NCBI RefSeq assembly: GCF_000373745.1
Contig: NZ_KB892291.1
Location: forward strand, 6,453 to 70,452
DNA length: 64,000 nt
DNA from: Oligella ureolytica DSM 18253
GTDB taxonomy: Bacteria > Pseudomonadota > Gammaproteobacteria > Burkholderiales > Burkholderiaceae_B
Direction: 5' to 3'
Part shown: one piece after another, positions 9,001 through 16,595 of the stretch
How the letters are laid out: each line of letters starts with the position of its first letter
Position numbering within the stretch: the first letter of the stretch is position 1
Notes under the pieces: model-generated
Seen by the model: the letters and a program-made list of their open reading frames with translations, nothing else
Database searches by the model: none
Told to the model about the DNA's origin: nothing
Translations under genes and position numbers: made by a program

Positions 9001-11522
9001 ATCGCTAGCTGTGCAGGACCTTGTGCGGCTAAAGTGCCTTCCTCAGAATGCAAATTCCTAGCCCGTATGTCAAGCGCTTGACCAGCCTGCAATAATCCCT
9101 GCTGATTAATGAGATCCTGATCAAGATGTACACTCATCACCTCACCGCTGACTAATCGTCCTTGCTGATTATCCAGTGAGTTGCTACGAATTATTAAGTC
9201 TTTCTCAGCAACGATCTCTCCTTGCAAATTTTGCCAATCCACGGCCTCAACCTGCACCTGCTGTGCTTGCCATTGTGCACCTTGACTTTGCAGCTCACCA
9301 GAACTAAGCACTTGGAGTTGCTCTGCAAAGGCCTCGGTATCCTTCATCTGTACGCCATCACCCTGAAGCTGTAGACTATGCTGCGCACTCAACTGTGCTT
9401 CTGTCAGGACGAGCTGACCTTGACTCGCCAAATGGAGTTCATCGTCTGTACTAAAGCGGCTTTGCTCACTCTGCAGCTCACCGGCATGAATCCGTAGGGC
9501 CTCAAGCGCTTGCCATTGACCTTGCTGATCGTGCAAAACTTCCTCTACAGAGACCGATAAACTTTTTCCGGTGACTAGCTGACCTTGGGTATTTTGCATC
9601 TCCTGCGTGTTAAGCGTAATGGCCTGTGCCGCCAATAACTGTCCTTGGCTATTATCCAATCGTCCCTGATTATCAATCAGCAAAGAATCCCGTGTACTAA
9701 TCTGACCTGCTCGGTTATCCAGGGTCTCCGTTGCCAAGGAGATAGCATTCGATGAGTAAAGATGACCTTGACGATTATCGAGATGACGGTGCTCAAGATC
9801 TAAGCGCTCTGCATTGATATAGCCGGCATTACGCAACTGCTCACCCTTACTCTGCAGGTTCTTAACCTGAATATCCCCTTGATTATGCAGAGCCTGACTT
9901 AAGCTTAAGTGGACATCCCCATTGGCAGAAATTTGCCCTTCGTCATTTGTTATATTCCTCTCTACTTGGATACGTCCGGCAGCTAAAGCAGGCGATACGA
10001 CAGTCTCAGTAGTGGTCTTGCCTAAAGCAGTACTACTACTCGGCGTCTGTTGACCCGGCTCGGTCGGTGAAGGCGCATCACCGCTAGAGGGGTTTTCCGG
10101 ATCGATGTCTGAACTAACTGGATCCGAAATAACGGCTGTACCGAGTTGACCACTATTGGTCAGTGCCGCTGAATTAATATTCAACGCTTGAGTCCCTGTT
10201 TGCACAATTCCTGACTGGATATTCTCAAGCCGCTCGGTTTGAATATCCAGGCGCCCTGCTTTTAACTGAGCTTGTTCGGTATTTGCCAACTCAGTTGATT
10301 CTATTTGAAGCGTTTTACTTGCTGTAACAAACCCTTTCGTGTTGTGAATTTGTGCTGCCTTAATTGAGACCTCAGGCGCTGCGATAGTGCCTTGGTTCTG
10401 CAGTGATGTACTGGTAATTTGCACCTTGGCAACAGGCTCTGCTGTATTAGCAGCTGATGCTACCATTTCGCCCGAGTTACTTAACTGTCCATCCGCACTC
10501 AGTTGTAAGCGACCGGCGCCCGCATAGAGTTGACCTGAGTTATTAACACCCACCCCTTTATCATTGCTGATCAAGACAATGGAGTTGGCATACATACCAC
10601 CCAACTGCGCCACGTCAATAGCGATAGCGGCTGACTGCTTAGCGTCACGCTCAGCGGTAGCGGCTCGATGCTGAGTATCTGCCTGGTTCATTAACTTGGC
10701 TGACTGATTAAGGTCCTTGGCGTCAAAGACAATATCTTGTTCACCCGTTGAGACACTCAAATCATTGGCCCAGATGCCCCCTTCGATTGTGGCAGCGTGG
10801 CTAAGAATTTGCGTGTAGTTAGCGTCTTTGGTATTTAAACCGCCCCCTAACACCTGAACTGTCCCTTGATTAACCGCTACTCCTGTCAACTGACCTTGAG
10901 CATTGAGCTGCATTTGACCGGTTGCTAGGGTAACACCTTGAGCATTAATAAAACCTCCACCATCTACTGCGATACCGGCAGGGTTGGCAATCACCACTTC
11001 CGCCCGGCGACCTGCCACCTCTGTAAAACCGTGTAATCGACTCGGCGCCCGACTGTTGACTTGGTTCACAATCACATTCGCTTCACCACGCGCTAAATGC
11101 GGGTTGCCTTGCACCCAACCGGCAAGCTGCGTCTGTGCTGACTGACGGCTATTATTTAAAATAGCGCCTTGCTGTTGTACATCAAATTGGCTAAACTGGT
11201 TGACTGAGACCCCTGCTGCGGTCGGCGTCTGAATATTTACTTGATCTAAGCCGTTGGCTGTTTGTAAAACGGTGGCTTGCTGATGTCTCGGCGCCGCCTT
11301 ATCAGCACGAATTTGTGCCTCTGCTTCATTATCAAGCAGCACACCGGTAGCGACCAACAAACTTAAGATCATTGCTTTTAGCGGTACATATAATGGACTG
11401 GAGGATACGTTTACCGCGCAGCGTGTCGCTGTATTTTTACCTTGACCCTGTGCGATCTCACTGACTACCATCAATTGGCCACGATTCTTATTAAAGATTA
11501 TTTTATAAAAAGAGTTATTCAT
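1..11522 (-). CDS. TpsA family filamentous hemagglutinin/CdiA-like exoprotein (partial, C-terminus beyond left edge)
   Basis: A single frame with no stop codon runs from an ATG at 11522 to the left edge, giving 3,840 codons. Residues 1-25 (MNNSFYKIIFNKNRGQLMVV onward) match the extended signal peptide region (ESPR) of two-partner secretion exoproteins. A hydrophobic signal helix follows at about 48-65, with likely cleavage after AEA at 69. The TPS domain covers about 85-330 and carries the NPHL (140-143) and NPAGI (180-184) motifs. Next come dozens of beta-helix repeats of the form LxNxxGxLxSxxxLxL (FHA-1, to about residue 2300), a Pro/Ser/Thr linker at about 465-505, and a Cys/Tyr-rich middle at about 2400-2560. 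FHA-2-type hemagglutinin repeats occupy about 2950-3840, including EQSGIYAGDGGYQIEV. It lies 10 bases downstream of its transporter gene. The order resembles CdiA (FHA-1, receptor-binding and YP regions, FHA-2), but the toxin end is not visible, so a plain adhesin cannot be excluded. Confidence 0.93.
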   Translation of the reverse strand, partial: MNNSFYKIIFNKNRGQLMVVSEIAQGQGKNTATRCAVNVSSSPLYVPLKAMILSLLVATGVLLDNEAEAQIRADKAAPRHQQATVLQTANGLDQVNIQTPTAAGVSVNQFSQFDVQQQGAILNNSRQSAQTQLAGWVQGNPHLARGEANVIVNQVNSRAPSRLHGFTEVAGRRAEVVIANPAGIAVDGGGFINAQGVTLATGQMQLNAQGQLTGVAVNQGTVQVLGGGLNTKDANYTQILSHAATIEGGIWANDLSVSTGEQDIVFDAKDLNQSAKLMNQADTQHRAATAERDAKQSAAIAIDVAQLGGMYANSIVLISNDKGVGVNNSGQLYAGAGRLQLSADGQLSNSGEMVASAANTAEPVAKVQITSTSLQNQGTIAAPEVSIKAAQIHNTKGFVTASKTLQIESTELANTEQAQLKAGRLDIQTERLENIQSGIVQTGTQALNINSAALTNSGQLGTAVISDPVSSDIDPENPSSGDAPSPTEPGQQTPSSSTALGKTTTETVVSPALAAGRIQVERNITNDEGQISANGDVHLSLSQALHNQGDIQVKNLQSKGEQLRNAGYINAERLDLEHRHLDNRQGHLYSSNAISLATETLDNRAGQISTRDSLLIDNQGRLDNSQGQLLAAQAITLNTQEMQNTQGQLVTGKSLSVSVEEVLHDQQGQWQALEALRIHAGELQSEQSRFSTDDELHLASQGQLVLTEAQLSAQHSLQLQGDGVQMKDTEAFAEQLQVLSSGELQSQGAQWQAQQVQVEAVDWQNLQGEIVAEKDLIIRSNSLDNQQGRLVSGEVMSVHLDQDLINQQGLLQAGQALDIRARNLHSEEGTLAAQGPAQLAIAEIFDQSGGLTTIGGKLMLSSRRLINRGGHLESAQSLALHVDEAIDNTEGRLQTLGDMEVMTAGQVVNTQGQLMAGEALTLHAERLDTQAGQIASTGALTLTVDDELNANQAQLVSNKSLKLQAASLDASAASFVTEEQMQLNVRDKLLAQDSQWQAGKGIALNADSIDLTSSKMAAAAIQASAHSDVIVSSGLLQADESMLLQAKAVKADHGYLSAGERVQVNASQLFDHQQGTLLSGGDVQLDVGQFLNEQGSLYAASTIQIDATQDIKSVQSDIQSGGELLVRAAGSIHQGGRLLAAEQLTLQAQQLQHEEAQLQGHVVTLQSADGLHLRDSTLLSATQVQLHSGGDSYLDETTVQAEDDVEFRAQARADLKQSQLHSRQGSVLLDAQESHQQDSQLVAKEINLSLSNELKAEDGYWLAEEGLTIQTPTLQMTSMNTQADTLTIQSVGDVLHDQSVTVVDGELRIDAKNLSNHAGQLVSAKRLEVTASGTVDNSAGLMISDGQMVLNQESLINTKGKLHAAENLTIQASQGIDSLDSEIVSAESIQIQAATKVQLGGVLFAEESLDVEGFEQRYDAAHLQAKEISLSAQGDLALTKSTLLAEEAASLVSGANLSLNEVQGQAQGVFTIDVEEQATLEQSDLQSVGGPLSIRAATQQHHQSTLLAEDIKLTAGQTLGAETSQWVAHNNLDLAVGSLDLTQHQSQAEAIQLNSQGRIEQQDSLMQADKTLEIKAQALTNRGSDITAGTDLVIKTSGHVDNHEGLLLADGSLKIQAAELRNEQGRVASQGSTELGIDGLLNNQQGLIATSDELILHVGSLHNQAGQVSTKQAMKVVVGEEFNNQAGLVVSDASFDLNVGHLFNQAGQLQAKTDFHLTAKQAIDNLQGEIVAGGSANLHSQGALVNSGVIAAGDTLAIQAEQITQEGGHLQAEQLALKAKQAIAMSDESTVLATDSAELSAGTNLSLADTQIQTLNKLQLQAGQKIAMQDTDLQSQQGDVSLDAKSIVQANTTLGGKNLALSASDNIQAEDSQWLADSTLQATSDVLNLHRLSSAAEQIKLQANQGLKHHDSVMVAEQSVHLQAAAMTNQGGQIAAGENLQINAGQLLDNQEGALVAQQDLQITASIVTNQQGKLSAQQDLQVTASQSVNNQSGLMVADGALLLSSPIVINKGGQISAANLLAINNNTSFDNQSGLLVSDGDIRLETSSLENSRGQIHAKGNTTIQASQRITNHGGEILAAKTVSLLDSAQQRNQRRLQIEQDANGVIQGNEGTVLIAQELRSQARIETPGHLQLDVTEGFNNLGGLQAGGSLSLITDKHLHNTQTIYSPDALTVQASDIHNDSTGELLGETAVTVVAKTGDIVNRGLINSNGVTTVEAAGTIDNIGSGRIYGDHVAIQSKTLLNREEVQATGERKAAVIAARERLDIGVHSLRNQEEGLLFSGGDLAIGARLDVNKQAQGQASNLINSAATIESLGDMYLNVHSIRNLNPDFELTRVQVSTPERFDFIVHDGQGYETRVDKKDLKERRWSRRAWEFVSKEPGDYANLVPGETPLWSLAQPACYSFSGNDCFTSTQLTNYEKYSPDNPAWAYFGITPGIATEPLAPRAPTEPTVSEPSKSCTFISDSDDRRACSSATQAWRDYRQNLASYQEQYAQYQVAYDTWMQVDGQRWHALDQAITAYNKDYQHQFKHRYTEYWITRTEYEDQVAHSRPGDIIAGGNLTINADTLTNDKSRIVAGKALKVDARHIDNIDAKGLRIIEDEGTSRYAWERWRGGLRRYHQREHGPVTPFLMTEQSTIDLPVSVYQAYSQVSSTGVSPNQLAEQAEVAAKKQLASGQASDMEQAAFESDVSVARQESEHSIGQDVSQLDREAFNGSQTESLVESDVAQQLAQGKDAVAPLDDTTTMDLLMDRERPLGSTNGDKGNATIDVLMQSLAQEEISTLSPTQVDTPTITTPQAPSYLVPTSSLYSVDPTRTRYLVETDPAFANQRQWLSSDYMLQALNQDPARMQKRLGDGYYEQRLLREQILQLTGQRFLDGYDNDEEQFKALMEQGVSFAMTQGLTPGIELTAAQVARLTSDIVWLESQTVTLANGTTQEVLVPRVYVKPRQGDLAQSGALLAGNTVELQVKDGFINSGTVAGREIVSIKADTIDQEFARIQAKRVELVADRDITLAGSTVSAEELASIRAGNQLDIKSTTYHTQADVAGTNGSHFSGERQGIDRLASIHVSGDEAQLLLSAAKDMILTGALVSHSGRDGLTYLGAGDDLQLDTVTVGYRQDSVGSASHYIKEQRWQDVGTEIQAVGDIILDAGNDARLTAARITSDDGLVQLRAQQDIEIGAGTLSSQLDERHLTKSRSLLGSKSKDRHWIQDSEQALGSEVTGREVLLQSGQDLRVIGSDVISDEGTYLQAGRDISLAGAEEYAFSDYHEKTKRSGVFGTGGIGVTIGSQSTEIDHERSDGSLRGTLVGSLAGDTVIEAGRQYSQEASTVSSPEGHVLITGQVLEIAAGKEGYSEHYRRVDKQSGLTVAVNVPVVEALRKVAHAVESIGESSNRRTQAMAAANTAWSAYEGLGQLMDAPVGVGEATNQNVSVSITYGSQKSQTEDNQAGHTVAPSQVLAGKTVTLIAAGAGEDSNILIRGADVVGNVGTHLAADNQLLITSAEAIDQSRSKNSSSGWNAGLAIEFGQGGTSMGVTAGANLGKGHANADSLSHRHSHIGSLGSLTSLSAGGSTTLAGAQVFGEEVHVKTPNLIIQSVQDTATYEGKQQEMGGQITVGYGVSGSANFSRSSINADYASVTEQSGIYAGDGGYQIEVAEHTELIGGLITSTAAAEAAGNNRFSTGTLSASDLANHAEFEGSSIGIGASGGFNSSGSGDGILNQRQSTSDKSGLASMEASGSIGFGQESDSQGSTTYSGINTKNILITDAAKQTLLTGLSAEAMAERVLTATTTENAEALSGALANRFDAAALQKELDTQREVSQAFSQNVQSAKAELNRAADR

Positions 11523-11532
11523 AACACGCTTA

Positions 11533-13320
11533 TTAGAAAGAATAATTTACCGTAAAGCCAATCACGGTGTTTTTAGTTTTAAATGCGGTCGGTTTTTTTA
11601 ACGGTGTACCGACAAAGAGATCGTAATACCATTGTCCCCATCGTCCGCCCATATCGAGCTGGCCACGCAGACCGACAGCTCCACCTGCTAATGTTTGACC
11701 TACAAGCAAATCAGCTGAGGGGCCACTCACACGGCCAACATCCAGTCCCACATAAAGTTGATGGCTAGGTTGGTATTGCCAGGCGATATCATTACGCCAA
11801 TACCAACCACGTTCAGCCATTAGATAATATTCCCCATCAAAGCCACGCACTGTATAACGACCGCCAATGGCTAATTGATCTTGTGTGACCAGTGGGCTTT
11901 TATTCCATTGCGCATGAACACGACTGTCCCAAGAAAAATTCTCGCGCGCAGCAGTAAACGGAATATGCCAATGCATATCCGCGGTAATAATTCGCATACG
12001 CGACGTGCCTTCACCAAAGAGATACTCTGCCGGCTGCTCACTGCCAAATATACCGGTACCACGACGATAGGACACATCGAAACCTAAGGTACTTTGCCTA
12101 ATAAACTCCTTATGAGAGAGAGTGGCTTGCCAACCACCCATCTTCTTACGCTGTACCTCAATCTCCGCATCAGCAATATAATTGTGAGAGCGCCGCTGCC
12201 ATAACTTCGCACTGAGCTGAGTTTTGCGTCGACTGTCCCGATAAAGCACTCGACTCAGGCCTATTTCACGGTTTAAGCTACGCCCGTTATAGTCATAATT
12301 CTCATAGGCACCTGCAATCGCTTGGTGGTAACGATGATAGTTTTGATTATAAAAGAGCTGCCAATGCCCCCAAGGAATCGAATAGTGCAAGGAATAACTA
12401 TCGGTGTGACTATTAGTCCGGTTCCCCGCCTCATCACGCAAACTGATCTTATCGCCTAAACTACGGTTATAGGAGATATAAAACAGGTCACTGAGCCCCA
12501 AAAGATTATCCCCGGAGAGTGTGGCCGTGCCTATATAGCGACCGGTCTGCTGGCTACCTGAATTATCCAGACCAAGACTAAAACGAAACGGCACAATGCG
12601 TTGCCGCCAATCAATATACACATCACTGCTATTAATCGCCTCACCCGCCTCAATACGGACTTGAGCTTGCGCGGTAGGCACACGACGGTAATTCTCTAAA
12701 CCCTGCTCTATATCTCGTAGATTAAAAACATCACCGCTACTCGCCGGAAGCTCATTCTGTAACCAAGCAACACGGCCTCCATAGATACTATCGTTGTTAT
12801 CGCTATGATTAATCCTAATCGAGCCAATATAACCGGGGATAACAGTCAAATACACAGTGCCCTGACTCAGATCCTGTGCTTCCAAGACAATCCGGCTAGT
12901 GGTAAAACCACGCTCAATCAAGGCATTTTGTGCATGAACACTTAAAAGCTCTAGCCCCTGCACGCCAATACATTGACCCACTCTAAACTCAGCACGCCCT
13001 ATCGCTTCGCCTAAGGCAAATTGAAAGCGCGCCGACTTCTCTCCTCGCAGCTCAACATGCTCAATAGGAAAACAGGGTGATTCTTGTCCTAGAGAAGACA
13101 AAGCCCCTATGTTGGCACTTTGAAGACCGCTCTCTAAACGCACATCTTCCTGTGTTTGACGCTGTGATTGCTGAAAAGTGTCTCGTTGTTGTTGACGTTG
13201 CTCTTCAAACTGCGCCGTATTTGGAATGGATGAGTTGCTTTGAGCGTAGCTAAGCGGCACAAAAAAAGTCGACGCAATAAGCGCCCCAGCCCCTAGAAGA
13301 TGAAAGGATAAATGAGCCAT
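11533..13320 (-). CDS. TpsB/ShlB-FhaC-HecB family outer-membrane transporter
   Basis: This is the outer-membrane pore that secretes the adjacent TpsA. The ATG at 13320 gives 595 residues; a TTG seven codons upstream is possible but would precede the signal peptide. Residues 1-26 form a signal peptide ending SYA. A Gln-rich helix follows at about 35-60 (EEQRQQQRDTFQQSQRQTQ), like the FhaC plug helix and linker. POTRA domains span about 85-240. The rest is a 16-strand-type barrel with the VRGF motif of the L6 hairpin near residue 491 and a terminal aromatic residue (VNYSF). The GGGA-like SD sequence is about 11 bases before the ATG. It is the upstream gene of the tpsBA pair and most likely co-transcribed with it. 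The length is usual for the family. Confidence 0.95.
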   Translation of the reverse strand: MAHLSFHLLGAGALIASTFFVPLSYAQSNSSIPNTAQFEEQRQQQRDTFQQSQRQTQEDVRLESGLQSANIGALSSLGQESPCFPIEHVELRGEKSARFQFALGEAIGRAEFRVGQCIGVQGLELLSVHAQNALIERGFTTSRIVLEAQDLSQGTVYLTVIPGYIGSIRINHSDNNDSIYGGRVAWLQNELPASSGDVFNLRDIEQGLENYRRVPTAQAQVRIEAGEAINSSDVYIDWRQRIVPFRFSLGLDNSGSQQTGRYIGTATLSGDNLLGLSDLFYISYNRSLGDKISLRDEAGNRTNSHTDSYSLHYSIPWGHWQLFYNQNYHRYHQAIAGAYENYDYNGRSLNREIGLSRVLYRDSRRKTQLSAKLWQRRSHNYIADAEIEVQRKKMGGWQATLSHKEFIRQSTLGFDVSYRRGTGIFGSEQPAEYLFGEGTSRMRIITADMHWHIPFTAARENFSWDSRVHAQWNKSPLVTQDQLAIGGRYTVRGFDGEYYLMAERGWYWRNDIAWQYQPSHQLYVGLDVGRVSGPSADLLVGQTLAGGAVGLRGQLDMGGRWGQWYYDLFVGTPLKKPTAFKTKNTVIGFTVNYSF

Positions 13321-13381
13321 AAAAAAGGGTTTCCCTAACAATACTTATAATTTTGTTTTAATTTAAATTAATTATAATATA

Positions 13382-13410
13382 TATACATTAGAGATCGTTT
13401 ACTTTAGCAA
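13382..13410 (-). promoter_or_regulatory. candidate sigma-70 promoter for tpsBA
   Basis: On the minus strand TTGCTA (13405-13410) and TGTATA (13382-13387) are separated by 17 bases. An alternating AT tract follows immediately (13366-13386), and the tpsB ATG lies about 60 bases downstream. The match to consensus is moderate. Confidence 0.4.
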
Positions 13411-13450
13411 GAACTAATAGCTAATTATTACTACTAGGAATTACCCTTGA

Positions 13451-13490
13451 ATAAAAATAGAGTCGGAAAATCTACAACTCTCCGACTCTA
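13451..13490 (-). terminator. intrinsic terminator of ppc
   Basis: A perfect 10-bp inverted repeat, TAGAGTCGGA (13458-13467) and TCCGACTCTA (13481-13490), is followed on the minus strand by a T-rich tract (TTTTTAT, 13451-13457). It lies 27 bases after the ppc stop. Confidence 0.85.
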
Positions 13491-13517
13491 TCTTCATCCT
13501 AAGCTACAAGCAACAAA

Positions 13518-16475
13518 TCAACCGGTATTTCTTAAACCCGTCGCAATACCATTAATCGTCATCAGAATCGATCGTGCCACACTACCTCGTTCGCTACTAC
13601 GATCCATGGCATCGCCCTCAACCTCCCGCAAACGATGCAGTAATTTAACCTGCAAGTAGTTCAGCGGATCGACATACAAAAATCGTTCTTGCAAAGCATT
13701 TTTAAGGTTAGTATTGTCAGCCAATAAATCATGCTGAACGATCTCTTTAAAATACCTCAACGTCAAAGCAAACTCATTTTCAATCTTGGTAAATACTGTA
13801 TCGCGTAATGCTTCGTCCTGCACTAAGGTGCTGTAATGTCGACCAATACCCATATCGGTCTTGGCCAAAACCATTTCCATATTAGACAAAAGCGTATTAA
13901 AGAAAGGCCACTCCTCAGCCATCGTCCGAAGCACACCTAAACGCTCCTCGCGATTCAAGGTGCTGAAGTCACGACCTTCGGCACTCACTGCACCCTCTTC
14001 AATAAAATCTTGAAGTGCTGTACCCATGCCATACCAACCCGGAATCATCAAACGGCATTGAGCCCAAGAAAAAGTCCAAGGAATCGCTCTGAGATCTTCG
14101 ATTCGCTGCCCTGCCTTACGAGAAGCTGGTCGTGAACCGATATTTAGTTCAGCGATATGGCGCACGGTGGTACTTTCTACAAAGTAGTTCGCAAAACCCT
14201 CAGTGCCATAAACTAACTCACGATAAGCCTGCTCCGAGCGTGCAGACATCGACTGCATCACGGCATGATAACCAAGCTCACCGCACGCTTTAGCATCTAA
14301 AGCGCAGGTCTCCTCGCCTGTTTGTGCGGAACTTTGCTCCAATAAGCTCGCCTCTAAGGTAGCGGTTACGATCTGCTCCAAATTCCACAAACCTGTCTGC
14401 GGTGTTTTGTACTTAAACTGAATCACCTCGCCTTGCTCCGTCAAACGGATCTTGCCTTGGACTGTACCTGCCGGTTGAGCCAAAATCGCATCATAAGTTG
14501 GGCCACCACCGCGACCCACCGAACCACCTCGGCCATGGAATAAGCGCATCGCCACGCCATGTTTTTTAAAGACCTCGACCAGAGCCAACTCAGTTTCATA
14601 TAAAGACCAATTAGAGGTCAGATAACCACCGTCTTTATTACTATCGGAATAACCGAGCATGACCTCTTGCAAACCGCCTTGAGATTCCATGATCCTCTGT
14701 TTGACCCATGGAATCGATAGCCACTGGTCCATAATTTGAGCACCGGCCTCCAAGTCAGGAATAGTCTCAAATAAAGGCACTACGATGAGACCATCATTCG
14801 CCTTAAAGGGCTTTATCTCGCCCGTTTCATCACATTCAATAGCAATCAAACCAGTCTCTTGTTGCAAGAGCAAGAGCTCCAACATATCACTGAGGGTTTC
14901 AGTATGAGAAACAATACTTTGCGTAATCGCTCGATGTCCGTATTGCTGACGGATAGCGGCAGCAGTTGTTAGAATTTCTAATTCGCGTGTAGCCTCTTCA
15001 CTATACTCCTGCCAAGGCGTTACTAAAGGTCGTATTTCAGCTAACTCTTTAAGCAATAACTCAACCTTGTCTTCTTCACTCAATTGACTGTAAATGAGCT
15101 TTTGACCCTTAAACTGCACACCTGCACGTAAAAAGACCTCTTCTAAAACACGTTCGTGTACATCCGAGCTCTGACGCAAATCGATTGTAGCCAAATGAAA
15201 ACCAAAGATATTCACTGCATAAATCAGATTTTGCAGACGTAAATCAATCACTCTTGCTGCATGATAGGTATTCAGAGAAGCTGCCACCACGTTGAGGTCA
15301 ACCAAGAAAGCATCCACATCATCATAGACACGACCAAATTCGGCCTGTGGCAAATCAACTTGACCACCAGTCAAGCTCTTGGCCGTTGCTGCCAAGCGAG
15401 CATAGATGCCAATCATTGCACGACGGTAGGGCTCATCTTCACGATGCCGTGAGCGGTCATGGCTGAGATCGGCAAGTTTACGCAACTCCTGTGATGCCGG
15501 GGCAAAAGCATCACTTAAGGATAGCTCTGTGCCAAGGGCATGAACTTCGCGCAAATAATGATTAAAAATGGTCGCTGCCTGTCTATAAATAGCAGTTTTT
15601 AAGGTGCTAGCATTAACAAAGGGGTTACCGTCACGATCGCCGCCAATCCAGGAACCCATGGTTAAAAACCCGGCTATTTTATTGCTGTCAACCACAGTAT
15701 CTTTGGATAAATACTTGTACATCTTGGCGTAGAGCTGAGGAATAACTTGTAAAAAAGTTGATTCGTAAAAATTCAGCGCATTATCAATTTCATCTTCAAC
15801 AGACAAGGTATCAAAGCGGAGCATCCGGGTATACCAAAGCAACTGAACCTGTCCCAATATACGCTCAGCAATCGCGGCTTTTTGACGATGATCATTAACT
15901 AAATGATACTCACGCAATGAATCAGAAATGACTTGGTGTCTATCTAAAATACTTTTACGCTGCACCTCAGTCGGGTGTGCTGTTAACACCGGTACAATAT
16001 TTACTTCATCCAAATAATCATAAATCGTTTGACTGCTCACACCGGCCTTGTTGAGGCGCTCAATCGTGCCGCTCAAGCCATGCATATTAGGTGTTTCAAA
16101 CTGATGATCCAAATGGTCCAGACGGCGCTGTAATCTGTCCTCAGCAATATTAGCTAGGTGCATAAAATAACTAAATGCACGACTTAACAGCTTTAACTCT
16201 TGATCACTTTTTTGATCGATTTCAGCGATCAGCAACCTCATCGCCTCCTCAACATCAACCGCGCCCTCACCCTGATTGACAGCTGCTCGACGAATGGTTA
16301 CTGCCGTACGACGTAAATGTTCAATTTGACCAAATAAGGACTCACCCTCAGACTCCTTAATACTAAAACCTAATAGTCGTCCTAAAAAACGAATATCATC
16401 CTGTAGCTCTTGGTATAGAACCTCACTGGACTGCTTAGACTCCTCTAGCCGCTGACTTTCATTTTGTGCAAGCAC
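13518..16475 (-). CDS. ppc: phosphoenolpyruvate carboxylase
   Basis: This enzyme carboxylates phosphoenolpyruvate with bicarbonate to form oxaloacetate, an anaplerotic step in the cytosol. Family signatures include VLTAHPTEVQRKS with the catalytic His at 167, GSWIGGDRDGNP, LGYSDSNKDGG, HGRGGSVGRGGGPT and the C-terminal RNTG tetrapeptide (usually QNTG). At 985 residues it is slightly longer than the 880-950 typical of the family. The start is GTG at 16475, chosen because AGGAG lies seven bases upstream. It is preceded by the ilvD terminator and followed by its own terminator, so it is probably monocistronic. Confidence 0.97.
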   Translation of the reverse strand: MLAQNESQRLEESKQSSEVLYQELQDDIRFLGRLLGFSIKESEGESLFGQIEHLRRTAVTIRRAAVNQGEGAVDVEEAMRLLIAEIDQKSDQELKLLSRAFSYFMHLANIAEDRLQRRLDHLDHQFETPNMHGLSGTIERLNKAGVSSQTIYDYLDEVNIVPVLTAHPTEVQRKSILDRHQVISDSLREYHLVNDHRQKAAIAERILGQVQLLWYTRMLRFDTLSVEDEIDNALNFYESTFLQVIPQLYAKMYKYLSKDTVVDSNKIAGFLTMGSWIGGDRDGNPFVNASTLKTAIYRQAATIFNHYLREVHALGTELSLSDAFAPASQELRKLADLSHDRSRHREDEPYRRAMIGIYARLAATAKSLTGGQVDLPQAEFGRVYDDVDAFLVDLNVVAASLNTYHAARVIDLRLQNLIYAVNIFGFHLATIDLRQSSDVHERVLEEVFLRAGVQFKGQKLIYSQLSEEDKVELLLKELAEIRPLVTPWQEYSEEATRELEILTTAAAIRQQYGHRAITQSIVSHTETLSDMLELLLLQQETGLIAIECDETGEIKPFKANDGLIVVPLFETIPDLEAGAQIMDQWLSIPWVKQRIMESQGGLQEVMLGYSDSNKDGGYLTSNWSLYETELALVEVFKKHGVAMRLFHGRGGSVGRGGGPTYDAILAQPAGTVQGKIRLTEQGEVIQFKYKTPQTGLWNLEQIVTATLEASLLEQSSAQTGEETCALDAKACGELGYHAVMQSMSARSEQAYRELVYGTEGFANYFVESTTVRHIAELNIGSRPASRKAGQRIEDLRAIPWTFSWAQCRLMIPGWYGMGTALQDFIEEGAVSAEGRDFSTLNREERLGVLRTMAEEWPFFNTLLSNMEMVLAKTDMGIGRHYSTLVQDEALRDTVFTKIENEFALTLRYFKEIVQHDLLADNTNLKNALQERFLYVDPLNYLQVKLLHRLREVEGDAMDRSSERGSVARSILMTINGIATGLRNTG

Positions 16476-16515
16476 CCTATCACTCCTGTTTATATTTATA
16501 GATTTTGTTATTTTG

Positions 16516-16557
16516 ACATAAAAAAGAGCGACACACTAAAACTAGTGATCGCTCTTT
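16516..16557 (-). terminator. intrinsic terminator of ilvD
   Basis: On the minus strand AAAGAGCGA and TCGCTCTTT pair (outer arms at about 16523-16557), an inner CACTA/TAGTG stem extends the hairpin, and a run of T follows. It lies between ilvD and ppc. Confidence 0.85.
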
Positions 16558-16565
16558 AAGTAGTC

Positions 16566-16585
16566 ATGATCAACGAATTGATCAT
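16566..16585 (-). other. UUCG-tetraloop hairpin in the ilvD 3' UTR
   Basis: The minus strand reads ATGATCAA-TTCG-TTGATCAT, a perfect 8-bp stem closing a UUCG loop. It lies between the ilvD stop and the terminator hairpin. It may protect the mRNA 3' end; the function is inferred. Confidence 0.6.
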
Positions 16586-16595
16586 ACGTCAGAAA

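Noticed and set aside
1-11500. Many short reading frames on the plus strand opposite tpsA
   Set aside because: They are shadows of a continuous minus-strand frame with clear FHA repeat content; none has an SD or a recognisable product.
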